Assembly (NCBI GenBank): GCA_013399305.1 | Contig: VXAI01000193.1 | Location: 816,843-880,842, forward strand | DNA length: 64,000 nt | Direction of reading: 5' to 3' | Source of the DNA: Rostratula benghalensis | Lineage: Eukaryota > Chordata > Aves > Charadriiformes > Rostratulidae | Part shown: piece by piece, positions 40,201-52,800 of the stretch | Numbering within the stretch: the first letter of the stretch is position 1 | How the letters are laid out: the number at the start of each line of letters is the position of its first letter | The notes under the pieces: model-generated | The model's database searches: none | Told to the model about the DNA's origin: nothing | What the model saw: the letters and a program-made list of their open reading frames with translations, nothing else | Made by a program: the position numbers and the translations under genes

Positions 40201-42357
40201 CCTCCCTTTGGAAACTCAGCTATTTGCACACTCTATGATACTCTTCCCTAGGCATCTGCTATCATCCACTGTTAAAAACAAAATGTTGATGTAGAAACAC
40301 CCTTGGTCTGAGCTGACACACCATTCTTAGGTCTGCAGTTTTGTGCCAGGGAAAAAGGAAGGTGAAATATCTAAAGATGGTTCAACACCTACACTCTTCA
40401 ATTCCCTCATTTCAAAACACTATGTAGGGCACTTGTATGGCAGCCAAGATATTTATATAGTAACAGTTCTTAATATACTTACATCACTCATGAGAGCTGG
40501 GGAAGACACCACAAATACATAACTCTTCTTCCTTCTGCCTTGGCTGAATTCACTCCCCCTTTCAAGTTTTACTTAACACTCAAAATAGCTTCATGAGTAA
40601 CATTTTTATATTTTTATACTTTAACTATTATCCACAGCCTATATAATCTGCAAGAGAGGATTTTTGTTAGTCAATCTCTCTTTTGTGTATTTTATTCAGA
40701 TTTTAGACAGATCTTTGGGGTTGTGTTGTACTTTAAGGGTTTTTTTATTTATTTATTTTATTTAAGATTTACAACTGAAAGATTTCCTAGCAGTTATCCA
40801 CTGTGCCATTGGAATAGGGTGATGTGCTTTTTATCAAGCATGGGCAGCAATAACATTGCTAGTAATGCTTGGATGCCCAACAGAACACTAGATACTGTAC
40901 CCAAAAGAGAATAAAAGTGAGAGTGCTCTCTCCCTCTCACAATTTAAGAGTTTTGTTAGTTATGGTCTTCTTCCAGCTAAAGAGCCTCCTGTGGACTGTG
41001 ATCCATCACAATCGCAGCAGGCAGCCAACCTTTGCTTTTCATAATAACTTCATTTGCTACTTAGCTTTAAAAACATTGCTCTTCTATCGTATTTTTAATA
41101 TATGTGCAGAAAGACTCTCTCTTTCATATTTTGTCCAACATTTATGGTTTATATGTTTTTCATCTGCTTAAGTGGTGCCAGGTACCATTAGTAAAGTATT
41201 TGCAGTAATTTTCTTTAAATGGCTATGTGAATGGGTTTGGCCTTCTTCCAAATTTTACTTTGGAATTATTATTATTCAAACTAGTGAAACAAGAGATATA
41301 TGAAGATTTTATTTAGAAAACGGTTTAGCTGCAAGATATTTGCTTCCACAAATATTTAATGAGTGTCTTCAAAGGAGAGGAATCTATTCCGTCATATGTA
41401 AAAAGCAGAGGAAAAAATGATAGGATGTATTGATATTAGCACTAAGAAATTCTGGATGTTTGTATTCTAATGGGAGAGTTAATCTTCAAGTACATGCGTC
41501 ACAAAGAGTACTTTGCACTAGACAAAGGTTTTGGAGACTGTTCAAACCCAGGGTACTAGGAAAGTGGATGACTCGGCTGGGTCTGCTAGCTCTGAAACAA
41601 TGCAGAAGGCAACAATCACAAACAAATCAGGACCTCCACTCTACACAAACAGCCCAGCTTTCCAGCAGGAGGTTCTCCAGACCGACTTTGATGTATTATA
41701 GCTACCAAGGATATGATGTGCAGCTGAATAATACTAAGGTTTTTCATGGGTGTGAGCACAAAATGAAAGCTAATATTATACACAATGTAAACGGTACTAA
41801 AGTTTTAAGTACTGTAAAATGGTGTAAACAAAGGCATTAGTTAAAAATAACACAACATAGAAACAATGAATCGAATACAAAAGCACAGATCAAAACAAAG
41901 GTCACACAAAACCACAAAACCGACAAACACAGAAAGAGGGAGAAAAACGTCTTGAAACTGGACCTCTCAGAACATTTCCTCTTGGACCGTTTTTCCAAGT
42001 AATCTGAATCCATGCAGGTCTAACCGAAGTCTAGATGCCAGTCTGCCAACAAACAGGCATTGTGTCTACAGGGAACCAGGTGAAGTCACTGACTACACCT
42101 GTAAAACTGCTGGCAAACATTTCATTACAGCAGGTAAGCCTTCATCCCCCTTAATAAAATGCTTACAACTTAGCTCTACATTACAGCAGCTTGTGTCTCT
42201 GGACAGCATTGCACCAGCTGGAAATGCAGTTCCCATGCTATTTAGTATATAGTAGTCTATGTAGTTCCCAAATTACAATCCTTCCATCATCAAATCTTTC
42301 ATACATATCTTAACTTGTATTTTATCCCTAAATGACCTTTTAATGTATTGTCTTGGG

Positions 42358-42375
42358 AAAAAAAAAAAAAAAAAA
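42358..42375 (+). repeat. Poly-A run (A18)
   Basis: An uninterrupted run of 18 A in unique sequence. No retrocopy or SINE body was recognised upstream. Confidence 0.9.
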
Positions 42376-43167
42376 GCAACACAAAATCTTCACCAACAAA
42401 TAAACGGCTTTCAGTTCTATTTGGAAAGTATCAACCCAGCAGAAGACCTCAAATCCTAACCTAAATTATTAGAATGCACCAATAATACAATCAGTGATAA
42501 TTATCTGCACATCACAACACAGGTAATTGGAAAACAACAATTTAAGGGTGCATGCTTCACACAGTTTGTTCTCCTACCAGATGCATTACAAAAACAGGAC
42601 ACCAAAGGTGACTGGAACTGATGGTTACAGTCAAAAAAGTGAAATGGAAAATTCTATACCATTTCTACCAGCTCTGCAAGGTGGAAATGAATGAAAGCCA
42701 AGAAGATATGAAAATGCTGGCCATGTAACTCACTCATTCACACATACACACACCATCTGTACAACCTCTCTTAGCAGTCAAGCTCCCTGGGAACTGAACA
42801 ACAGACATGCACCATTACTACTTCAGTCACCTTAACAGAAACTGTCCTGAATCATTATCTAACTCATCAATGTATCTGGTTAAGCCTTCAGGACTCCTCT
42901 GACATGAAGAGGTCTGCTCTACTTAAAGCCCAGGCTTAGCTTCCAGCCTTGGTATGGAAGGCAGAGTATGACATGGCCTCAGGCACCATTAAACAAACTA
43001 AAAATGCACCAACAGAAAGCTGTACAGAGCAGAAACATCAGTTTGTGGGGGTTTTATTGTAAAAAAAAAAATTAAATCAAAAATCTGATTTTATTGTTAG
43101 ACCTTCCTATAGAGTTTTTTACAGCAATCACAGGCAGAGAATGATCTCTTTATGAGCACTAGATGAG

Positions 43168-43300
43168 ATGAGAATAATTACACTTAGATAAGAAGAGAAT
43201 AATTACACTGAATTCTTTTGCAAGGAGCTTTGAGACCTACTAATAAAAAGTACTGTTCAAAGCTGTGTATTATAAGTAATCATAATAATTACATAAAACA
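43168..43300 (+). repeat. Possible ancient repeat tail with a short tandem duplication
   Basis: GGAGCTTTGAGACCTACTAA, then AAAAAGTACTGTTCAAAGCT and TATTATAAGTAATCATAATA, resembles the GCTTTGAGATCTACTGATGA ... GTATTATTATT tails of old reptilian repeats. Just before it a 14-base word (AGAATAATTACACT) is present twice, at 43171-43184 and 43196-43209. Family not certain. Confidence 0.35.
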
Positions 43301-45593
43301 AGTACAACTTTTTTCTAGAGGCTAGTTATAAACAAAACTAATTTTATTTGGAAGTCTAACTGAACCAATCATTTTTTTTGTGATAAAAATGATCCAGTAA
43401 ACTAAGGGAAGTTGCGCTGCAACAGCTTTCTTGGTGTAAGCTTACAATAGAACCACTTAAATCTATTAATCAACTTACAGAAGAAAACATATTGAATACT
43501 TTAAACTGTCCATCATGAGCTCAGTATAGATCAAAGTGAGTAGGGTTTTTAGTGAAATGTTAGAGGTTTTAGAATAAACATCTGTTGACTAGATGCAAAC
43601 ACACTCCACAGTCTGTTATTAGAAGCAGTGATGTATGAAAAAGAAAAGAAAAAACATCTTTCCATAAGTCATTCACAACAGCTATAGTTGTCAGTTTTCT
43701 AAGCTATTTTTAACCTTATAAATATCTATCTATATATACACACACCAACCCACTACCTCCTTTCAGCCCCCAAGAAACTGATAATGACCTTCTTATAAAA
43801 TTCCACTGGGAGCGTGGGGGGGTATGCAATTTTTTGAAACAGCTCTACTTCGCTTGACATTCACATTGCATGTGAAAAATGAGGCCCACTCGTGCAAATG
43901 TTCCTTAAAAGAGCAATCAGGTTAGGAGCTCCTGGCATGAAGCTATTTCTTGAATTAGGATTGCAGAATCTAGTTGATAGCTACCATCCCTAGGGACCAA
44001 CATGATTTTGCTATTACGGAAAAATCTGTGAAGGTATTATTGAAATAACTTTACCAGAAATCCTGATGTCATGAGAAATCTGTTCTATTAACAAACCTCT
44101 TATTTTATACCAGTTAACTCTTTAAGTTTAAATAGAAATCATTAAATGTTAGCAGTTTATTCATCTCCAAAGCTGTCAATATTGTATTACAATAAAACAC
44201 TTGCAATTTTGACCAAGGTCTTACTATACTGCATTTTCTTAAACAGGTTTTAAGACTGAAATTTTGCAAACTACCTGTAAAAACAGACATTAAAAAATAT
44301 TTTAATGTTTACACCTCCCATACATGTAGAAAATACATGTTGCAAATATCCCTTACCTATTTAAAACACAACACATTGCTTATGAATCAATAATCTCTGG
44401 ACAGGCAAATTTCATCCTGGCAAAATGAAATCGCCTATAACAATAACATGAGTGCAATTATATATTTTTAAAAGGCAAAGAAAAACCTTTTCTAGGTTGG
44501 TTTTTTTTTTTCCAAGCCTGTCTCGTTCTTTTTGGAAAACATGTACATCTAAATCATGGAAGAAAAAGGGCCCTTAAATACTAAAACATCACATCTGACT
44601 CAGGAAGTCCCTTAACCTCCAATTGCTGGAGGCCTGGCTGGTTTCCCAAAGCTTCACAGCACGCTCACCCGGTTGTTATGGTGTTTCCTAAGCATCTGCT
44701 GTGTGCCACTTGCAGAAACCGGAATCTAAACGAGACAGACCTCTGATCTGACCCCGTACAGCTGTTTTAATTGTATGTTTTCACATCGGCGTCAAATTGT
44801 AGTAGGGAATCGGTAAACGATTCCTGCACTTTTCAGGAAACCTTTAAGAAGCCAAGGCTCTCGAACGCGTTCACACGCAGACATCTATTGAAAGGCACGA
44901 TATGAAGACACAACACAATAGAACGGGAAAGAATCGTAAACGCCAGGCGAATTTCACCGGATCGCAGGACAAATTTCCCAAGCGTCTCCCCGTGAAAGGC
45001 GGGGGCGGGGAAGAGAGGGGGGAATGTAGAAAAAAAATAACAAAAGGGGAAAAAAAAGAACAAAAACCCAAGGAAATGAAAAATAAATCGCAGCGCTACA
45101 GGCAGTGCGCGGAGGGTCACAGGTGATGCCGGAGGCAGCGCCGCTGTCCGGGGCTCGCAGACCCCCGGCCGTTCGGCGAAGAGGAGCGGTGGCCTCCGGG
45201 AGCGGGCGGCGACCACCCCCGCTCCACCGCCCCGGCTCTGGGAGCGCCCAGAGCCGCAGGTAGGAGGGAAGGACCGGGGTTTGGAGGCTGACGGGGGGAG
45301 GCGGGACGGGCGCCAGCCGGCGGCCGAGGCGCAGCCGGGCCGGGCTCCCTCAGGCGCGCGGGGCAACCGCCACCGAGCGGACGCGGCGCGCGGCACACAA
45401 CGGACGCGCAGCTCCCGGCGGCGCCCGGGACATCACCACCCGCCCCACACCTCCCCCTCAAACGGACATCCCTACCGGCCCGCCCGCCGGTGCTCACCGG
45501 AACAAAAGGAAAACGGCGCCGAAGCCGCCCGCGGCCCCGCACAGCGCCCGGCCCATCCTGCCCCCCGGCGGCAGCGCCCCCGCCCTGCGGCCC

Positions 45594-45804
45594 NNNNNNN
45601 NNNNNNNNNNNNNNNNNNNNNNNNNNNNNNNNNNNNNNNNNNNNNNNNNNNNNNNNNNNNNNNNNNNNNNNNNNNNNNNNNNNNNNNNNNNNNNNNNNNN
45701 NNNNNNNNNNNNNNNNNNNNNNNNNNNNNNNNNNNNNNNNNNNNNNNNNNNNNNNNNNNNNNNNNNNNNNNNNNNNNNNNNNNNNNNNNNNNNNNNNNNN
45801 NNNN
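45594..45804. other. Assembly gap of 211 N
   Basis: A run of N interrupts the CpG island, just upstream (in TULP4 orientation) of the candidate exon-1 donor. Part of TULP4 exon 1 or its core promoter is probably missing here. Very GC-rich bird sequence often drops out of assemblies. Confidence 0.99.
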
Positions 45805-46045
45805 CGGGGCTTGTTCGGGGTCTTTTGCTGCTGGTGTCCGCCCCCGCCCTCCCTCCCGCAGCGCCGGGGGGAAACGGAGAGGCGGGGGGAGCGCCTCCAA
45901 TCCTCCCCCGCCCAGCCCCGGGCAACCCCCGGCACTGCCCTTTCCCCGCAAGGCCACGGCCCGTTCGTGGGGCTCGGCCGGCGCCGTGACGGCGCGACAA
46001 TGTAAGGCGACGCTATAACGGTTCGTTTGACAAGGGGAAACAGCC

Positions 46046-46070
46046 GGGGCGGGGGGGGACGGGACGAGGG
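46046..46070 (+). promoter_or_regulatory. G-quadruplex-type motif
   Basis: Four G runs (4, 8, 3 and 3 bases) are separated by loops of 1, 2 and 4 bases, matching the usual G3+ N1-7 pattern. It sits at the upstream edge of the TULP4 CpG island. Folding is inferred only from the pattern. Confidence 0.5.
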
Positions 46071-46267
46071 AAGCGGAGGGTGCCAATGCTGCCGCCCTCC
46101 CCTCTTCCTCAGCCGCTTGCCTCCCCCTGGAAAAGAAACGTCGGGACGCAATACAGAAAGATGTCGAGTAGCGCCCCATGCTAAGCATAACTTTTGCTCC
46201 CAGAAAATAACGCTGAGAATAACGGGAGCGGGGGGTGTCTCATGGGAGAGAATGCCTTTTTCACGGC

Positions 46268-46655
46268 ATTGTCAGAGCTGGAAGGGACCTCTAGAGATCA
46301 TCTTATCCAACTCCCCTGCTAAAGCAGGATTGCCCAGGACCGCATCCAGGTAGGTCTTGGAAGTTCTCCAGAGAAGGGGACTCCACACCCTCCCTGGGCA
46401 GCCTCTTCCAGGGCTCTGTCAACCCCACCATAAAGAAGTTTTTCCTCATATTTGAATGGAACTTCCTGTGTTCCAGCTCGTCCCTGTTGCCCCTCATCCT
46501 ATCACTTAGAACCACTGAAAAGAGTCCAGCTCCATCCTCCTTCAACCCACCCTTCAAATACTTGTGAGCATGAATATGGTCTCCCCTCAGCCTTCTCTTC
46601 TCCAGGATAAAGAGTCCCAGCTCTCTCAGCCTTTCAAACTTATCCTCAAACTTGA
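46268..46655 (-). repeat. CR1 LINE fragment at the edge of the TULP4 CpG island
   Basis: GTCAGAGCTGGAAGGGACCT begins the copy without the terminal octamers, so the 3' tip is lost. The ORF2 tail follows (minus frame NFFMVGLTEPWKRLPREGVE, then ESPSLENFQ) up to AGCTCTCTCAGCCTTTC. It lies within about 40 bases of the end of CpG-rich sequence, upstream of TULP4. Confidence 0.94.
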
Positions 46656-49099
46656 CAATTCAGGACAGAATCTAGAGATATCAACATGACAAAAACTGGG
46701 CGAGCTTTAGTAAAAAGGGATTTTTACTCTGAACTGAAGCTGTATTCAGGTACCTCATTCAATGCACATTCCCTTTCTTCAGAAAGGAGCAATGAAATAC
46801 TTGAAGTGCAAAGCACTTAATACCTTAAGAAAGCCAGGAACAAACTGTAACTCTCAGCTCTAAAACAGCCATCTAAAGATTAGTACGTGGGGAGCAAGAA
46901 GTAAGAAGTCCTAATCCCCTGCTGGCTTTCGTAATCAAAACTTACGGACCATTTCAGAAACTAAAAAGTTAAGACATTTGTCTTACAACCTATAGCAAGA
47001 AGGAGCCAAACTCTATGTCATCTAGGTGGGTGAAAACCTGAAGCCTGAGATAATGTGGTAGAGCTAGGTATAGATTTCTTTTGTTAATATAATTCTCACT
47101 TGGAAACAAGCTAGGTTTTTTTAGTGAAGATTTTCAGTGGCACTACACAGGCTAAAATCTTGGGCATCTCTAGATGTCCTATAGCTAAAGTGCAATAAAA
47201 AGGTATCAGGGACTCCACTTCAGAATGTTACAACAATTGAGTATCAACTGGTGAGCTGCGAAGACCAGAGTTCCTAAATTACCTTCTAGATATCTGCAAA
47301 AGACAAGAACAACCAAGGTACAACTCTTGGACAATCAAGCACCTTAAAACCCACTTATCTCCTACTCCAAAATGTTTTTTAAAGATATGTGCAAAACATA
47401 GAAAACTCAAAGGGGAAAGACAACCTTCTCCTTCATTGATTGACTCCATGCCTTCCTCCAGTGTAACAAGCTGACCTGAAGCAAAGTTCATTACATTATG
47501 GACATAACAGTATAAACATTTCAGTAGACCAACTGCAATATTTAATACAACTTTAGCAGTATAAATGGAGTCATTAACCTAAAATTGCATTATCAAAATC
47601 ATCATATAATTGATAGTTTTATTATGAAGCCTAAAACCCCCCACATTATTTTTAAAGTTGTGTTTCTACTCACATCTAGGTATTACTGATCTAAAGATGG
47701 TTACCTATCCAACTTGACAGGATAGTAAAAGATCAGTCAAGAAACTGTACACAAATGTTTGTAGATTCATTTTTACTATTGGAATATTGTGAATTTAAGG
47801 TCAAAGGCAGTAAGACACATGCCTTTTCAGAAGGAACTCTTCTCTGTTCATGTCAGTGGCCAGGCCAATGTTTTTACATCTCACCCAGCAGTGACAGTAA
47901 GTAGCTACTCCAACATCTGTCCATTTCTATAAACCATTAATCCTATATTCACAACCCTTCCCTTTAAAGGACCAAAGGCTGGCCTCTTTTTTAGGAATAT
48001 TTTCTTATAATACTTTTTTTTTTTTACAGGCAGACACCTGCCATGACCATTCCCTCAGGCAGATGATAAATTCCACTTGTCAATGAGCAACTGCATGAAC
48101 TTTTTTGAATGTGATTTTTTTTTATTTCAAAATCAAAGCACAATAAAATAATTTCTTCAACTCACCTTCCTTAGTTTGACCAACCAGAACACCTCAATTT
48201 TTTCTCTTCAGGTAAAATATTCACACTCTCTTTTCACTGCAGACATTTCCCCCCGCCACATCATTTCACTTTTCATGATTTCTTCCCCATTCACAAGCTC
48301 ACTCTGTTCATGCTCATTTATGCAGCTTGGGTACGTTGGGACAGAAAACAAAGGACAGGACTTGGTTGCCTTCCAAATGCAAGTGACATCACCACTGCAA
48401 AGAATAAAACTGTTTTCTACAGGCATTATTTTCCTGGAACTGGTGAGCTGATAGTTCTCTGTATACTCTTTATATGTAAAGTCAAGGGCAGTTGGGTTTT
48501 TTATCATACAATCAATTCCTAGAAGTGTTCTATATGTTCCATGAGAAATGTGAAGCACACCTGAAAAATGAAATGCAGCCATTATTGTTCAGATCCTTTT
48601 GAATCCCTTAGTTTAATACAGAGCACTGGGGGAGAGGGGACGGACTTGTTTTGTTTTTTTAAATCTCTCTTGGTGATGTAGCTGTTCATAATTAATCTTC
48701 ACCCCAAAGATGGTTTAATTTAAAGATGTAGATCTAGTAAGTCCAGATAACTAAGTAGGAAAATAGAAAAAACCAAAAACCGGTTTTTGAGTTACTCAAG
48801 GGTTTGAAAAACACTCCTTAGATAAGAATAAAGACACTTTGGTGAGAAAATGGGAGAATATATACTGAGTTGAATAGAAATGCAACTTTTGCATTTTTTT
48901 CTTAGTCAGCTAAATCACATGTTAAACAAGGAAAATATATTAATGTTTTTTGGGGTTTTTTTAACTTTACGTAGTATTTCATATGGTGCCACACAAGATA
49001 TTAAACTGAAGAGATGAGGATTAGTAAAATGGCAAGGGATCAGAATAAAGATGGTAGAGGATGGGTGCTCCAAAGAAAACAGACTGAAGAGATGTTATA

Positions 49100-49495
49100 G
49101 CTGGAGTCCCTGAACAATCAGTCATGATACTGACCTTTTTAGTATTTTTATTAGTTGACCTCAGAACAAAAACATGAGTGTGCTAATAAAATTTGCCAAT
49201 GACACAAACTTGAAAATCAACAATACAGACTAGAACCTGAATATATATCATTCATAGAAGAATGGATGACCCACAGAAGCAGACTAATAATAAAAAAAAA
49301 GGACGAAATATGATAGTACAGAGTTCAAAATCATGAACTGGAGGACTTACACATGTTCATTTTAAACTGGAGGCATCAACTGAAAGGAGAGGAGGAGAAA
49401 AATCTCTATCTGCCAGTCAGCAGAATATGCATAAGGCATCAAGCTGATGAGATCACAAAGGAAGCTAATACACCCAGGAGGAACATCAAATGAGA
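49100..49495 (+). repeat. Ancient, highly decayed LINE (CR1/L3-like) reverse-transcriptase relic
   Basis: The plus strand contains GVPEQSVMILTFL, like the GVPQGS motif of LINE reverse transcriptase. After a frameshift comes LIKFANDTNLKI, like the IKFADDTKL catalytic motif with one Asp changed to Asn. The spacing is right for the two motifs. Downstream sequence (GAGATCACAAAGGAAGCTAA) resembles the tail of old amniote CR1-like elements. There are many stops. Confidence 0.6.
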
Positions 49496-49774
49496 GGGTT
49501 TTTTCCCCCCCCAAGAGGACAGGATGTGATGTCACAAAGACCTAAGAATCTTTGTTTGACAGCAATATTTGACGTGCACATACATAAGCTAACATATAGT
49601 GTAACAAGATCTAGGACTGAATGTATATTTGTCTATGGTATGAAGTACTCCTAATATTTACTTTTACTAGAGAACTCTTATATTTTAATCAGAAGAGAGA
49701 GGAGGACAGGCTTCCATTTTGTATAGATAGAATACAAAGCAAGGCTGCAGTTCTGCTTAGTAGGAGTAACGGAA

Positions 49775-49895
49775 AAATAATTACTTTTATCCCCATGTTA
49801 CAGATGGGAAAATCTACACTAAGGCAAAGGAAAGCTACCTGCTTAAGATCCCAGAGCAATGTCAGACTTTTAACTGCTCTACTAGATTATACTAG
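49775..49895 (+). repeat. MIR-like ancient SINE
   Basis: ATCCCCATGTTACAGATGGG followed by AAAATCTACACTAAGG, then GCTACCTGCTTAAGATCCCA and TAACTGCTCTACTAGA, follows the MIR order: the ATCCCCATTTTACAG core, the GACTTGCCCAAGGTCAC region and the GTGCTCTACCCACTA tail. It begins about 280 bases after the LINE relic. Confidence 0.65.
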
Positions 49896-52800
49896 TTATT
49901 TTAAAGGTGAACTACAAGTGGTGAGATAGTCTGACCAAAATACTGCTGTTAACATCTTCACCTCTCAAAGACAACAAATTTTCACAGCTCTAGTAGTAAG
50001 GCAAAAGCACTACTGTTAAATGTAGTGCTTTGTATCACATAGGAGCAGGTCTTGCAAGCTAGCAGAACAACTGAGTAGTAAGTTCACTGTACTTGGTAAT
50101 AAATTCACATTTGCATGAACAAACCCTTAATTGCTAATATTTGCTTTGTATATTTATTACTTTTTAATGACTTTCTTACTAACACCTGCAAGAAATTGGA
50201 ACTAACGACTCAATTGTTTTGTCTATGTTCTCAACGCTTGTTACAGAATTTACATATATTTACATGGCTGCTTCATTAGAGAAGATCCATCATTTCTCAC
50301 CACAGATCATTCTTAGAATGACTTGCATTCAGAACTTAGTGGTGCGCACACAAGTTTCTCATCTATATTTTTATTTTCATACTTTTAAAAGAAGAAAATA
50401 AAATCTGTACATCATCCTTTTAATTGTACATGGTACTTTGTTACTGCGTTATTTCATGTCATCACAAGCATCACAGATGTGCACAACCATGGTCATTACT
50501 GGGTGCTAGGACAAAGGGGGAAAGTGCCTGTCCTGTTTGATGGCAGCAGTTTTTGGCACTAAAAAAATCTAGACTTCAAGGTTCCCTCAACCCAAGAATG
50601 ATAAGCTTTCCAGTGTATCCAACTTCTGATTCTGCCCAGATGTCCCAAGGCAAGCTTCTTGGCTAGTAGAAACATCAAAATATTGGCACAAGGGATTAAT
50701 CTCAAGCTTGAGAAAGGATGCAGTGTTGCCAACATCTGACCACTAGCCTTAAACTTAGGCCATTTATATCACTGTTCTCTCTGGCTCTAGGGCTTGTTTT
50801 GGTTAAGATCTTCACATAAGTATGAAGATAATGAAAAATTCCACTACACGAAAGCCTCTGTACAGCAGGTTGCTTCTTGTAGTTAGCAGCTTGAACAACA
50901 AAAATTGTTTCCAGCACCTTCACAGTTCCTTTTGTTTTGCTGTACATTTTTAAAAAGAAATAAGCTATAACAACTCTGTATATTGAAAAGGCAGTTCCAG
51001 CTTGGTCTATTTTTTCATGCTTGTAGCAAAAAGCTACAGGAACCACCTTCTGAAACACATACACCCTCAGAATCTCTCCTTCCCACTCCCTACAGCTCCT
51101 TCTTGCTCCTGCTGTCACACCAGCAGACTAAATAGGCAGAAACAGCTTTTTTTAAAAAAAAGCTACCCAAAGCCAAAAGGGGAAACATTTACTAGTTACA
51201 AGACTTCAGGTTCCCTGGTCCTCCTGACAGATTTGTTCAGATACTTAGCTTTGCCCTCTCCCCATGCCTGCTCCTCTCAAAGGCTGTTTGCATCCGTCTT
51301 TGCCCAAATGGCAGCCTGGCCAGCAGCAAAAAGTTGTCACAGTCTATCACACTGACCTCACTGGGGCTGTGCTCAACAATATCCATTTCAAATATTCCTT
51401 CAGAAAGAAAGCGGGCATCTTTTCTCTTAAATTTTATACTAACTTTGTAACTTTTCCAAAATTAAGACAGTCTCAGTTTAGACCAAAAGCAAAATCAAAT
51501 ACAGGGAGTGTGCTTCACATTACAGCTGAAGAGAGACTTTTCTTTCATATCTTAATTTCAAGCTGGTTGATGACACAGAAGGCTGTCATTATTCCAGGGT
51601 TACTCATTGCTGCTGAATCTCCAGTACCTATATACCTACTGATACACATACCACAAACATACAAAAGGTATTTTGCACCCAGTAAGTTTACCAGTGTAGG
51701 AGAATCCAGAAATTAAAAGGAAGCAAAAGTATGCTATCATTCCACAAGGAGAAGTGGTCCATCCAGGACAGAAGAAATCGTAGGGCAATAGGAATAACAT
51801 TAAGAAAATTTACTCTCCCAGTCCTCGTGATGTGTTGGCTCTGATGATAAATACAGGACCTTCTGTAAACCAATTAAGTTCTAGTTAATTGGAAGTACAT
51901 TTTTGGATTAAAAAAAATAAAAAAATTAGAGTGCAATCTCTCTCAATCAGGTTCTTCTTAACCTCCTTGTGATCTTGTTCAATTTTAGAACTAACAGGAA
52001 ATGCTTATTTCAAGTCTAAAAACCTCTTCCCCCCTCATTCCTACCTTCTTTCTCTTTCATCCGCCTACCTCACCCCCTGGAGCTTCTGAACAGCAGGAAC
52101 ACAACACACAAAATGCTGAGAGATTATAAAGGCTTGCTTGCTTTACCTCTCACTGCTGACAGTGTATCAGCTATGCCAACATTGTAGAAACGTGCAATCC
52201 TTTCTTATCTACCAGTGATCTCTTCACAGCTGCAAACACACCCATTATCCTGCACGTCCTGTAATTTACAGCTGGGCCCATCTTTCCTGTAATAGAAAAG
52301 TGAGCAACAGTACAGCTCTGACAGCCAACTCCTTCAACTTATAGTCATCCAGAAATTTTGCTTGCTGTTTCTTTCCTGAGGGGCCAGTTTTATGGCTAAT
52401 CAATTACCTGTCAGAGTTCTGGCACTGAGCGCCTTTTCTTTGGTGAGTTTGAGCATGTTCCTGCATGGGTATTATGAGTCTGCTTTTCTTTTGGTAAAGG
52501 GAAAATATTAATCTGAAAATGAGATCTCTCCCAAGAACCTTATACTTGCTGATGTTAGAACACCTAGAATTGCTCAAGCACAAAAAGCTAAAAGCTAACA
52601 ATAATACTCTAGAATTTTCCACTTTTTTAATTTGCTCACTAGACATCAATTTTATAGTCCATTTCTATTCTGCTGTTAATCTATTTATTACTGCTACACA
52701 ATCAGAGGATAGAAAATTACTTTTTCTGTCTCTACAAAAAAATACAACCACTAATGTCCAAAGTAGTAGGTTTTTTTTCCTCCCTATTAAAAACTAACTG

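Larger units (their letters stand above)
18174..45497 (-). other. TULP4: TULP4 long 5' intron
   Basis: This lies between the inferred acceptor at 18174 and the candidate donor of the CpG-island first exon at 45497. It is AT-rich with no recognised coding exon. It holds three minus-strand CR1s (20044, 26951, 35496), two MIR-like relics, poly-A runs at 19645-19660 and 42358-42375, and several A/C-rich tracts. A noncoding 5'UTR exon inside it cannot be excluded by eye. Confidence 0.6.
44860..46235. promoter_or_regulatory. TULP4: CpG island, probable TULP4 promoter and noncoding exon 1
   Basis: Base composition changes abruptly to CpG-dense GC-rich sequence between AT-rich flanks. It is the only such island between the TULP4 start-codon exon and GTF2H5, so it is the natural TULP4 promoter. 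On the minus strand CCG followed by GTGAGC at 45497 is a good splice donor and could end exon 1 at 45498. The island also has GC boxes, a G-rich four-run motif at 46046-46070 and, on the plus strand, a donor-like CAG/GTAGGA at 45259 that could serve a divergent transcript. The large open frames across it are an effect of GC-rich sequence and the gap. The transcription start is unknown. Confidence 0.7.

Noticed and set aside
41430..41840. A 136-codon plus-strand frame in the TULP4 5' intron.
   Set aside because: No known protein family, domain, signal peptide or splice context could be recognised. It looks like chance in a long intron, and conservation data would be needed to revive it.
45117..46188. 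Several very long open frames on both strands across the GC-rich island (up to 344 codons).
   Set aside because: They run through the N gap, overlap each other in opposite strands, and are low-complexity Pro/Arg/Gly/Ala translations of CpG-island DNA with no recognisable domain.
48208..48582. A 124-codon minus-strand frame beginning MAAFHF.
   Set aside because: A long plus-strand frame overlaps it, there is no promoter-like sequence, and no known protein was recognised.
50702..51716. Overlapping frames of 117-150 codons on both strands.
   Set aside because: They overlap one another, show no recognisable motif and differ in no visible way from surrounding noncoding sequence. A noncoding transcript cannot be excluded.
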